From Tetrahymena thermophila SB210 (Eukaryota; Ciliophora; Oligohymenophorea; Hymenostomatida; Tetrahymenidae), in the NCBI RefSeq assembly GCF_000189635.1, contig NW_002476418.1:248001-312000 (forward strand): a DNA stretch of 64,000 nt. Reading direction: 5' to 3'. The notes under the pieces are model-generated. The model did not search any database. It was not told where the DNA came from and worked only from the letters and a program-made list of their open reading frames with translations. Of this stretch, positions 1-11,773 are shown in pieces. Made by a program: the position numbers and the translations under genes. The stretch's first letter is position 1. Each line of letters begins with the position of its first letter.

Positions 1-3000
1 CCTAAACTCATGAAAACTAACATAAAAATGAGTAAGAAATATTTAAAAGCAGTCTTCACAGTATAGATGAATAGCATCATAGCCATTCACATTAAAATAT
101 GAGTGATAAGGAAAAATTTATTGAATATAGAATTCAACATGAACTAATTAAGTATTTTCAAAATTTAAACAAAGATATTATCAAAAAAAATTACTCTAAT
201 GGTTAAGCTAAGAAGGAGGCTTTAGCCAAGTATATGTCAAAGACTGATCTGATTTAAACATTTAAGCAAAAAGTAGAATCAATAAAGGAAAGTGACAATA
301 TTTACTAACAACTAAACTCTTAAGATAAAGATCATATCTAATTAAACTATCCTCATCATCACTTAACATATATTTTAAATGTTGGAGACTACTTTTGTGA
401 AGAATCTCTGATTTACAAAACTCACAGGTAAAAGTTGCATGAAAGCACTTGAATTTATTTTTTATTTTTTGAGTAATAAATAAATCATGAATAAATAGAT
501 TATTTTATGATAAAAATAAAAATCAAAATATTTAAAAGAAATAAAAATGTATTTTATGAAATCATTTTTTCAAGAACCTAATAAAATTAAAAATTTTAAA
601 TAAAAGCAAAGAATTTTACTTGATTACTTCAAATTTCAAGAAGCAAGCAGTAATATTTTTAAAAACCATAAAAATTTATCATATAATTTCATATTTCAAG
701 TTAATAAAAACACAAAAAATCTTTATGAAACAAAAAATGTTAGCTTATTTCATTTATCAAGAAATGAAAATCACAAAAATCATTAAATAGCATAAAATTT
801 AATTAAAAATGACTTCATATAAGCAAGTAAATAGAAATTTAATAAATAAATAAATCTAAAATAATTTAAAAAAGGAGATTCATAGAATTTGTTTAAGTAA
901 GTTTTTAATAGTAATAAAATCTATTTTTTTATGATAGTCTTAATTTATTAAAAGATAAGATTAAAGACAGTAATTTTATTAAAAGCTCATGCTTTTTGTT
1001 TTATTTTCCACTTAAAAATCTAAATTTTTAATTTGATTACTTTTTTTATTTAAGTGCATAAAGAAATTAAATATTTGAAATATACGATGATAGCTAAAAT
1101 TTACAAATTTTTACAGTTTTTTTATATTTTAATTTATTTAATAGCAATGGGAATATAATTAGCTTAGATGATGACTGCCTAGTGATTTCTCTAAGCAGAG
1201 ATGGATTTGAAAATATTGTAAAAAGCTATTATCTTAAGATAGTTAGCAGTAGGTTAAACTTTTTGAAATAATACAAATTCTTTGATTGCATTGCAGAAAG
1301 AGATATTTTAAATATTATTCCTGAAATCAAGGAATTATCTCTAGGTAAAAACAGTCTATTATTTAAAGAAGGAGATCCAACTGATGAAATTTTTTTTCTG
1401 TATTCTGGATAGCTTGAATTGCAAAAGAATTATTCTGTTTAGGAGCTTAACTAAATTATTGTTGATTATAAAAATGAATTGAGGGGGAAATTTGCAGAAA
1501 ATAACAATAAATTTTATATTGACATTTCTAATAATGTAAATTAAAAAAGAAAGCATATAAATCCTGTTGATAAAATTATTTAAAACTGCTAAGGAATTTC
1601 TGTAAAACGCACTAATAAAGATAAAACAAATCTTAATTTATTATCAATTGCAAGAGATAACTTTAGAAATATGAGATTAGTCACTTTATATTAATATACA
1701 CCTGGTTCATTTTGTGGAGATAAAGAGTTATTTGAAGAAATCACAGTTAGACAAAATAGGGTGGTTGTTGTGTCTCACCAAGCAATTATTTTGTCAATTA
1801 CAGCTTAGGTAAAATTTTCAATATTCTAAATTAATTTATTCAATTTTTATTTTTGAAAAGCTTCTTCTGAATGTTTTAAAATTAAATAAAACTTATGATA
1901 TGATGGTTGCAGAAAGTTAAAAAAAGGATGAGTTTTATATGCAAAGAACTATTGATTATATTTTGCTGAACTAGAATTTTAACAAGAAGAAATCGCTTGG
2001 CACTTCAGAGTTGATGGAAATAATCAATTAGAGAAAAAAAATAAATATTAAAATGAAAGAAGAGGAAGAAAAATAAGAGGAATAAATTCAATAGGAAGAA
2101 AATAAAGCAGATTTAAAAATTTATGAAGTCAAATAAAAGAAATTAGAAACAAAAAATAAAACTAAATAAGCTCATAAAAATTAAGTAGAAGAAGAGAATT
2201 TGGATTAGCTTTAACTAAATCAAAAGGAAAATATTCATTCAGAATATGCTTAACAACAGTAGAATAAAGCTGATTACAAAGAAATTTTTGACAAAGATGA
2301 TTTTGAAGGAATGGACAATTTGAATAAATCTTTAGTTAAAAGAATGAATATTCTAAAATAGGGTGATTCAATTTTCGATTCAACAATGCCAAAGCATATG
2401 AAAGAAATTATTATAAAAAAAATAAAATAGTTAAGGCATTTAACTCCTGCATCAGTAAAAGGTGTTATAGCCAAAGTCCTCAATGAGGATAAGAAAATTA
2501 GATCAGTTTCTATATAAAATAAAAACTAGTAAAATAATTAGCAATAATCTCATTCTCCCAAACATTAAAAAAATTATCAAAGACCTAAAACTGTTTTGAT
2601 TAATTCATCTCAGGAAACTGAATAAAGTTTTACAGAATTTAATGAAAATTTACATTAATAAATTTAAAAAAGTGCAAGGAAAAATTATTAAGATTAAAAC
2701 TTATCTAAGTCGCTTATACTTATAAGCAAACAAGATCATGGTTTATTTTCTTTAGAAAAGCAATAAACAGATCAAGATGAATTAATTAAATAATTAGCAA
2801 ACAACCCAATAAAGCAGATATTTAAATCATATTAAAAGGGAAAGAAAAACTTTAAATAAATCTTCTTGTAATCAATTGAAAATAAATAGCAAGTAAAATT
2901 AAAAAAATTTTTTTTATTATTTCCTTTCAATTTTAATCTTTAAACAAATCCATTCTTAAATTAAAAAAGAAGTTGTTTTAATTAAACTATTTAAGTGTTA

Positions 3001-4955
3001 AGTGTTAATTTTAAGCATAATATTTTCCTTTAAATTTTTTATGTTATAAATATTTTCTTTTGTAACATAATAGTTTTTATTTTTATTTTTAAGTTTCAAG
3101 TTTTTTTTATTATTTAACATTTTATTTTGCTTTTTTTGGTTGATTTTTAAATTTTATTTAAAAAAAAATTTATTTTACTTAAATTAGAGAAGAGATTCAA
3201 TTTAGATGCTAAAGAAAGGAATTAAGATAGAAGCTATTATGAGAGAAAAAAGAGAAAAGGAGTTTTAAGAATATATGAATGAAGAATTGGAAGACAAAAG
3301 AATCAAAGTACTCAAAAGAAAACCAGAAGAAAATAAGCTTTAGTCAAATGAAAACCAAAAAAATTAGATTGAAGATCAAAAAGTTTACAGAAAAGATCAA
3401 AACAAATTAGAATTAAACAGATAAAATATTAAAATAAATAGAAATTTCAGTGCAAACTATATTTAAAAAGGTAATATTCTTAATGAGAACAAGAGTTTTA
3501 CATAAGAAAGATCTATTTCACCTACTGCTGCTTTATCTAAATTTAGTTCTGCTCGTTTTTAAGCAATATAAGCTGCATAAAGCAATAATTTTGTGGGAAC
3601 TATTTTATCATAAGAGGGTAACTTAGCAAAGCAAAATATATTGTAAGGTTAAATTTAGGGAATTCAAAATAATAAGGATAAAACTAGTATTAGAGAAAGT
3701 ATTTTGTCTCATTTTACTGAGAAAAATACACAAGGCTCTTTCCAATCATTTCCTGAAACATAATTTATGACTGAAAGAAATGACACAGAGTATTAATTAC
3801 AAGATATTAAAAGATTTAATAGTGAATAGGCTAAGTCTTAGATTAGTTAATTTTGCTAAACAACTCAATATAACGAATAAAGCAATCTTAAAAATGATGA
3901 TATTCTTGTGAAAGATTTTCTCACTGAGAGAGATATTCCTCAAACTAAAAAATAAATTCAATTAGCTAATGCATAAATGTCTCAAAAAAATACTTAAAGT
4001 AGCTTAAAAGATTTTATTTAACATCAAACAAGCTCAAGAAAATTAGCTTAATTTTCATAAATGAAAAAAATGAATAATAATTATAGAAAGTTACATGATC
4101 AATCTATTGATGCTATTAAAGAAGACTATTTTGTTAACCAAACGCCAAATAATAAATGTTAGCATCCTAATCTTTTAATAACACTAGGTGATTATGAAGA
4201 AAATAAATTAATTTTCAATAAAGTAGAATAAAAAAATATCAACTAGTTAGACAAAATAAAATAATTAATACAGCAAAACAAAAAGTTGAATTTGAATAAC
4301 AGTAATACCAACAATTAAAACAGATTTCAATCTTCTGCAACTGGTTTTAAAAAAGATGCATCAAATAATTAGACCAATAACTATAAGAATAGATCTTTTA
4401 TTGTAACTGATTTTCAGCCGAATAATAATTCTGTTTACGGATTAACATCCAGCAAAGGCCATAGAAAACTTTTATAAACAACAAGCTTATGTAAAGGTAA
4501 ATTTTATACTCTTAATTTACTTAAAATAAATAATTAAATCAGTTTAAACAATTTCTAATAGCAAAAAGATGACATTTTATCTCTAATTTTACATATAGAA
4601 AGATTTCAAAAGATTTATTTAACGATAAGCATATTTTTTTACAACAAAATGAAATTAAAATATTTTTATTTAAATAATTTAAATCATCCAATTATAAAAT
4701 TTAATTAATTAAATAGATAAATTGCAAAACAATATCAATGAAGTTTTATCTCCAAAAACTAATCCAATTACTTATTCTACCTTGTCAACCAAAATTACAT
4801 CAAGATTAGCTTAAAATAATACACCAAAGGAAACAAACATCCATAAAATTAATCTTGAAAAAAGTAAATAAAGATAAATTAATATACCTATTTCTATGGG
4901 GATTCGAAGGAAATGCCTTTCATAAAATTAATGTGAATTTAGTTCTGCATATTGA
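1..4955 (+). CDS. Cyclic-nucleotide-binding-domain protein, 5' end outside the window
   Basis: Five exons, 1-427, 1145-1808, 1861-2892, 3188-4496 and 4717-4955, join in frame (reading from base 3) to give at least 1222 residues ending at TGA. Exon 1 already contains the second half of one cNMP-binding fold (GDYFCEESL, matching the family's G-x-x-F-G-E-x-x-L turn). Exon 2 holds a second fold: the first strands (SLLFKEGDPTDEIFFLYSGQLEL), a roughly 90-residue insertion, then the turn PGSFCGDKELFEE and an RQNRVVVVS strand. Both folds are interrupted by long polar insertions. The remaining ~800 residues are Q/N/K-rich and without a recognised domain. An ATG at 99 is in frame, but the frame is open upstream with coding character and the first fold lacks its N-terminal half, so the true start probably lies left of the window. 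Such proteins bind cAMP or cGMP; no kinase or channel segment is visible here, so the effector function is unknown. Confidence 0.85.
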
Positions 4956-5439
4956 TAAATCATTTTATTAATGCTACTTGATTGAAAAATATCTTTCAAA
5001 CATATAAAAATTTTTTTCTATTTAAAAATGGTAACTTAGATAGCTATTAAAATAATTAGTTAAAATATCAAAATTAAAAAAATAACTTAAATTAAATAAT
5101 TATATTAATAAAAAAGTCTAAATTATTAAACAAGTTATTTTATATCTTTTAAAAGTATTGTAAAATAATAAATTAAACCTAATATTTTCATTTAAATCAT
5201 TGAGTAAAACCTTGTATTTGCCAGCAATAGAAAAAATTTTTGTTCATAGTAAAAAAAAGTTTTCTTAAATTATTGATGATTTTTAAAGGTTCAAAAACAG
5301 AAATAATGAATAAATTATCTTTTTTGTCTAAACAATACATTTAAGCATAAAACTTGTTGAATTTTATCAAAAGATGAAATTTTATAAGAAATTTATTTTG
5401 AATATATTTATTTATAGGAGTTGGCAACTTAACAGATAA

Positions 5440-6990
5440 ATTTTTCCTACATTAAAAAAATTATTTTCAATTTTTTAAATACTAAAAATATTGTAAATAT
5501 GTAAATAAGATCTAAATAGTTTAGTTAACATTTTCTATTTATAAAAATACAAACCATTTAGATCAATTAAGCCTTATTTGTTAAATATTCTAATTAGCTT
5601 TTATTAAAAAACAGTTCAATAAGAAAAAAAATAATTGATTGATATTAAGAAAGAATGATAGAAAAAAATATTATTTGAAATAAAAGTATTTTTACTCTTT
5701 TTATCTCATAAATAATAAGATTGAGTTAGCGAAGTAGTTTTAAGTAAAAAACAGTTCAGGAAGAAATTAAAGATTTATATTAAAATTTGATGATAGCTGT
5801 AAAGATAATTTGAGATAAAAGTGTTTTAATTTTTATTTATCCTCGGAGAAATATTATTTAGTTAAAATGACTCTTTATCTGTTATGATTTTGAGATGTAA
5901 AATAATATCAAAGATATAAAAATATTAAACAAAATATATCATTATAATTCGTAAAAAATATTTCACAATGAAAGTGGTATAAAAACAATTTTATTTTACC
6001 AAAAAAAAATTGACAGTAAAATCATAATTTTTATTTATTTATATGATAAAAACAAAACTATAAATAATATTTACAATATAAAGGTATTTTTTATTAGAAA
6101 CTATTTTTTTTAATACTGAATAACTATTTTTAGCTAAATAATAAATGATTAAAAAATAAAATTTCAAATAAAAAAATTATTTTCAATTTTCTATACAAAA
6201 ATTAAAGTTTTGTAAATATATATGTAAATAAGGTCTAATAAACTTGCTAAAATTTTCTATTTGTAAAAAAACCAAAAAAGATCAAAAGAGTTTTTTGTTA
6301 AATATTCTAATCACTTTTAAGTAAAAAATAGTTCAACCTGAATATAAAATATTAATATTAAGATTTAATGATAGCTGTTAAGATGATTTGAAATAAAAGT
6401 ATTTTTACTCTTTTTTTACCACGGAGAAATAAAATTTAGTTCAATTTTCTTTTAATCTGTGGTTATTTTGCATATAAAAATCATATCAAAGATATATAAA
6501 TAAAAACTAATTATTAATTCTTACAACAATTGGTGCTAAATAAAGTTTTAATATTATTAAGTTAAAAAATTCATATTTTATAAATTAATTCAATGATTAA
6601 AAATTCAATATCATTCAATTTCTTATTCCTCCTTCTTTCTTTGGAAGTTAGGCTTACCCTTTAGAGAATTTTAAAGCAAAATCATGAACAAAGGCTTTGG
6701 ATTCTTAGGGAGTTGAGATACCTAAATAAAATTCAGTTTTAGGCTTCATAAAATTGTGGGAATTATTTTTCAAATTCTTAAAAAATAATTAGCCATGAAT
6801 GGTATATTAAAAATAATTTATTTTACCAAAAAATATTGATAGTAAAATCATAATTCATTTATGATTAAAAGAGTTTTATTTATACTTTTTGCCGGGATTG
6901 GTTTATAATTATTAAAAACCAGCTATTATTAATATTGATGTGCAAGGTAAAGGTATTTATTGTTAGAAACTATTTTTTTTATTACTGAAT
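5440..6990. repeat. Diverged tandem duplication, about 0.7 kb per copy
   Basis: Two copies, about 5440-6125 and 6160-6990, share the same order of matching blocks: ATTATTTTCAATTTT (5460 and 6176), TTTGTTAAATATTCTAAT (about 5577 and 6294), TGATAGCTGT followed by a TAAAAGT block, CGGAGAAAT with TTAGTT, TTATTTTACCAAAAAA and GAAACTATTTTTTTT (6097 and 6966). The offset grows from about 716 to about 869 bp because copy 2 has an insertion around 6510-6780. No transposase frame or terminal repeat was seen. Apart from these copies and the small open frame at 6615-6749, I see nothing coding between 4956 and 7196. Confidence 0.75.
6615..6749 (-). CDS. 44-codon coding-like ORF, possible gene fragment
   Basis: An ATG-to-TGA frame of 44 residues on the minus strand, beginning MKPKTEFYLGISTPQES and ending KKEGGIRN. 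Base composition is richer in G and C than the surroundings and the amino-acid mixture (F, H, P, K, E, G) looks like real protein, not translated AT-rich spacer. It lies exactly in the segment present in the right-hand copy of the flanking duplication and absent from the left-hand copy. GGGTAAGCC near codon 31 could instead be a splice donor (TCT AAA GG|GTAAGC), in which case this is the first exon of something longer or a broken fragment. No family was recognised. Confidence 0.35.
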
Positions 6991-7196
6991 AAAGATTCTA
7001 ATCTTACCAATTAATTAATGAATAAAAGTAAAATTTTAAATGATGAGAATTGATTTAGTAAAAAAATCTTAAATTAATAATTAGAATATTTATTACATTT
7101 AATTTACAAAAATATAAAATTTAATATAAATATTTACATTAACATTTTAAAGCTTGAACATTTTTTATTGATAATTGAAAAAAAAAAAAAAAAATT

Positions 7197-7898
7197 TCAA
7201 AGTGCAATCTCTTTAAATGCCAGATTATTTTCCAAATGTTTTTTTATAAATTGGTCTTTAAATTCATCAATTTATTAATTACTACTGTCTGTTTGGATTT
7301 CTTCCATTTTTAATGAGTTTTCATTTTAATTAAATATCTCAATTGAATTTTTATTTTAATTGTTATCTTCATCCACTAAGCAATCTTTTAAACTTTTGAA
7401 TACATCATTGTTTAAATACTTAAAAGGTAAGTTTAAGTTTTGTTTGCAAGAAAACATGAGAAAGCCAAGTAGGTACTATTACATCATTTGTAAAATATTC
7501 TCTTTCTTGATTTTAATCCAAATAGGTTAAAGTCTAATGTTCTCTCTTTAGAGCTCAGTTTAAAAATTATGGACGTTATATGTTTAAACAATGTTTTATA
7601 TGAGATCATTAATATATTTAAAAATCAATCTAATTTCATCATCTGATAGTTACTAGCTTTAATTTATGTCTTTACTGTATACTTTTTCCAAATAAAGTCT
7701 TTCAGATTTTACTATCTTTTTATTTCTACCACCAGGAACTCCTCTGGGAATTCTAAACTCTTACTAGAGATTATTATGTTCATTTTTTATGTGGTTTGTT
7801 AAAGAAGAAAGAGTATCATATTCTCTTCTGCATTTGCACTCAAATTTAGGAAGAATAAGCAATGATTTTTTCTAATTTTCAATTATTTTTTTTCCCAT
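7197..7898 (-). CDS. Small protein with one C2H2-like zinc finger
   Basis: A single-exon frame of 233 residues, from ATG at 7898 to TGA at 7197, with TAA/TAG read as Gln. Near the N-terminus residues C21, C23, H36 and H41 lie in FECKCRREYDTLSSLTNH, which fits a C2H2 finger (aromatic residue, hydrophobic Leu before the first His), although the two Cys are separated by one residue instead of the usual two to four. A basic segment, RIPRGVPGGRNKKIVKSER, follows and might contact nucleic acid. The C-terminal half is acidic and N/Q-rich. A DNA- or RNA-binding role is inferred from the finger only. The 1-residue Cys spacing means it could also be a degenerate finger. Confidence 0.7.
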
Positions 7899-9177
7899 TT
7901 ATTAGCTTTTTAGATACAAAAAGTTAGCAAGTTAGATAATATTTTTTTTTAGTTTACAAATAAAATACTAATTTTATGAATTATTTTTAATTTATTGAAT
8001 TATTAATTATATCATGTTTTTAACCTTAATTTATTTTGATTCTATAAAAGTGTTTTATATCCTAAAAAAATAAAAGTGTTTTTTAAAAAATAAAAGTGTT
8101 AAATTTTTATATATTATTGAGTGTTATAGACAATTTAACATATTTTAAGAATTTTAATATTTTTTATTTTAAATACTTTTTTTTTTGTATTTAATTAAAA
8201 TAAGATTAATTAGTTGTTAATACTTAAAAGTATAAAGGAAATGATTTTTTGAATTTATATTATGCTTTATCATTTTAGTTAGTTTCTTTGCTTTCATATT
8301 ATCTTTCATTCTAAATGAATAATTAGACTATTTCTTATTTATATCTTTAACATTATTAAAAAAATTAAAATGCAATTTTTTATAGATTCTAATCATTAAT
8401 GAAAAGCTAAGAATTTTATAATTTATGTATTTTGTTTGATTACTATTTTTAAATACTTTACAATAGATCTGAGATAATACTCTTTTATGATTAAGAGTGA
8501 AAAATATAGATATTTTTTGAGAAAAAATATATTTTCACAATAGAAAATAAAAAAAGTTATTAAACTAGACACAATTAATAGAAAGTAATATTTAATTATA
8601 AACAACAGTACGTTTTTTAAGACATATTTTTTAATTTAATAACTTAAATTATTTAAACTGTTTTAATTTCAAGATTATTTTAAAACAGTTTTATTTATTT
8701 TAAACTTATTAATCATCTACTTTTAAAGAAATTTTTTTATTTATTATGTTCGAAAATACTTGAAAAAAAGAAAATATTGCGAAACCATTATAATGAAATA
8801 AATTTCTATTTTATAAAGAACAATTATGTTTTAAATTAGATAAAATTGAAATTCTCGAATAATAAATTTTATATTAAATTAACTAATTTAATTTTTTAAA
8901 ATATTAATATTTTAATTAATTTAATTTTCAAATATTTTTTGAGAAATTTTGTTTTTTTAATTAAAATAAGTATTTCTTTCATCAAAAAAACTAGATTTTA
9001 AAAACTTCAGATGAACAAATACAAATATATAAATACATTCATACTTACATACATACAGAGATCATATAGGACTTATTGTTTTAGTCATATAATTACCGTA
9101 CTTTCTCTATATTCCGAACAAGAGAAATTGATATTTTTAGGGAAAAAAATTTAAGCTAAAAAACTCAAAATTTTGAC

Positions 9178-9200
9178 TCTGTTCTAGGGTCTAGGACAGA
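9178..9200. other. Short inverted repeat (10-bp stem, 3-nt loop)
   Basis: TCTGTTCTAG, then GGT, then CTAGGACAGA. The two arms pair over 10 bp with one G-T wobble. It sits in a locally less AT-rich patch (about 9060-9200) of otherwise featureless spacer. It could be a transcript hairpin or a protein site; no function can be assigned. Confidence 0.4.
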
Positions 9201-10197
9201 CTATTTTAATGATAAATTAAGGTAATTAACTAAGGATATTAAGTTCTCTTATTAAAATCATAACTTAGATTATTGATTTTTTATCATAAACGTAATTATT
9301 TCTTTTTGTCAAATTTTGATGATCAAATATCTAAAATGATGTAGTAATGTTATTCTACATAAATTTAGATCAGCCTTTTTCTCAAATTCAATAAAAACTC
9401 TATAACTTTTAACTTTAACAAATAAAAGCAAAAATTTAATTATTTGAACTTGAAATCATTTTATTTAATTTTAACTTAATAGATCAAACAAATAAAATAG
9501 GAAACTATTATCTTAAATTGAAATTGAGTTTTTTTTAATTTAGAAGAAATTTTTCTCTAAGCTTTATTAGATAAAAATTTGAATGCAAATAATTACAATT
9601 TAGATATTGAAAGCCCTTGTATCTTCATTGTTTGTTTTAAAAATTAAGCAAAATATTTCTTAAATCAAACAAATTTTAAAAAGTAAATAAATATATAGTT
9701 AATATTAATAAAAAACCATTTCTTAATAATCAAAAAATGTGTTTTAATTTTTAAAGAGAATTTATGCGAGATTAATTTTAATAAATAATTTTTTAAATAA
9801 AATTAATTTTTACTAATTTAATGAATGAGTAGCGAGCTCATTAATTATCTTACTTTCAAATTTTTAATTATTTTTTTATAATACCTTTGTTAAAGGATCC
9901 TTTTGTTAAATATTAATAATAAGGAGTGATTAATTACTCATTTTTTTTCATTATGAAATTTTTTAGTAAGTCTTATTAAATTTTTTAAAAGTCATAATTG
10001 TAAAATAAGGTGTTATTATTTTGATTGAAGTTAAACAAACAAACAAACAAACAAACAATCTATATATTTATATTTGATATTTTGATAATTTATATTGATT
10101 GATATTACACGATATATATAATATAAATAATATTTTAATAAATTAATAATGATACTATCTATCATATTTTTAAATAATAATTTTTAGTAAAAAATTT

Positions 10198-10685
10198 TGG
10201 AAAAGTATTTTTTTTGATTAATTTGATTGTAAATGCTAAGGAGTAAATAATATATTAAAAATAAGTTCTACTAATTATAATAATTTATTGATTAATTAAT
10301 ATTAAACATAGAAAATACATTGATTTCATTCTTATTTATTTAAAGTAATAATTATTTTGAGGTGCTTTTATCATTTTTATTTTTATTGTAAAAATTAAAT
10401 AACATTTTTTTAAAACTATATATTTCATTCATATGCTCCAATTCGAAAATTTTTTGATTAATTATGTGATTGTAAATGCTAAGGAGTAAATAATATATTA
10501 AAAATAAGTTCTACTAATTTTAATAATTTATTGATAAATTAATATTAAACATAGAAAATTCATTGATTTTATTCTTATTTATTTAAAGTAATAATTATTT
10601 TATCATTTTTATTGTAAAAACTAAATAACATTTTTTAAAAATTATTCTTTTCATTCCTATTCTCCAATTGGAAAATTTTTTGATT
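10198..10685. repeat. Tandem duplication, 243-bp period
   Basis: Two adjacent copies, about 10198-10440 and 10441-10685. Both carry TTTTTGATTAAT, GATTGTAAATGCTAAGGAG, AATAAGTTCTACTAATT, AACATAGAAAAT and CATTCNTATNCTCCAATT in the same order. The shared GATTGTAAATGC block starts at 10225 and 10468. Copies differ by scattered substitutions and small indels. No coding frame is associated. Confidence 0.85.
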
Positions 10686-11044
10686 ATTTATTTTATTAAA
10701 AGGATTTAGAAATGTCAATTTCTGTTTTATAAGTACAAAATTACTTGCAATTAAGTGATTAAAAATAACTAAAATGTTATTTATTTATTATTTTAAAATC
10801 AAATTTATTTATTTTTGAAATTGACTGTTGTTTTTTAAAAGAAAAGTAGGAATAAAATTATGATAAATTAATTAAATCTGCTAAATAAAATAAACAAATA
10901 AACAATTTTCAATAAATTATTATTTATTGTAAGCTCTTCAATCTTCAATTTGTTTGTTGAAATTAATATAAATAATTTATTTCAATCAAAGTAGCCAACC
11001 AATAAACTAACTAACTAACTAACTCAGCTCATATTAGAGGTAGT

Positions 11045-11773
11045 TCAAATATTAGCTTTTTATATTTTATGATAAGTTGTGATTATTTTTGATTTTGTAA
11101 AAAAATCATAGCATACATTCTCACCATCAACATTTGTTATTTTTATTGCTTTCGTAACAAATAATCTCAAGAAAAAGTAGAGAGAAATTAAGAAAAGCAA
11201 TCCTTAGCCTCCAATTGTGTAGTAAGTAATTACATCATATGTGCTATCTATGATAGTATAAATATAATTCAAATTATTAAATACAGATACACCTGTTAAC
11301 ATAGCAACGACAAGCAAACACAAGAATGTCTTAACAATAATATGATTAGAATCATTCATAAAACCCAATCTTAGCAATAAGTAAATACAAAATAAACTTT
11401 ATACGCAAGTAGCTATCAACCTGGCCATATGGACATTTTAAGAGTCATAAAGGGGAAGACTAGTCAAGAAAAATGATAGTTATTAAATGACTTCAAAAGC
11501 TGCTACTAAAGTAATAAGCAATATCATAATGCGATTGATAATAGTAGAGAGTTATTCTATTTTCATACTCTAAAAATTTTAAAATTAGAAATTCAATTGG
11601 TGTTTCTTGTACAAGTTATTGATTGCCATAATAAACTCAATTTTCAAATTTTGTAACTCAGGAAGCTCCATTTTTGAGACATTCTTTGAGATTTGTGTTT
11701 CCAAACTATCAGGAATATTAATGCTCTAAGCTACCTTTGTGAAAGGCTGGTTTTCTTGACCCGGTTCTGTCAT
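11045..11773 (-). CDS. Small polytopic membrane protein, about four helices
   Basis: A single-exon frame of 242 residues, ATG at 11773 and TGA at 11045. The N-terminal ~75 residues are polar (MTEPGQENQPFTKVAQS...). Four hydrophobic segments follow: roughly IMILLITLVAAFEVI, LIATCVQSLFCIYLLL, TFLCLLVVAMLTGVSVF and GLLFLISLYFFLRLF. The last ~35 residues are polar again (TKAIKITNVDGENV...). There is no cleavable signal peptide; the arrangement suggests both termini are on the same side. I do not recognise the family. A four-helix channel subunit, tetraspan or organelle protein would all fit. Confidence 0.7.

Larger units (their letters stand above)
7899..11044. other. Long AT-rich intergenic region
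   Basis: About 3.1 kb without a supportable gene. It holds a short inverted repeat at 9178-9200, an (AAAC)n tract near 10033-10058, a 243-bp tandem duplication at 10198-10685 and an (AACT)n tract near 11008-11025. Three copies of the short motif ATAAAAGTGTT lie near 8045-8100. The frames that stay open here are only AT-rich sequence in which TGA is rare. Confidence 0.6.

Noticed and set aside
3206..4955. A separate gene starting at ATG 3206
   Set aside because: The ATG is in frame with a phase-0 acceptor at 3186-3187, and the preceding exon ends at phase 0 with a GTAAAA donor at 2893, so one gene is more likely than two.
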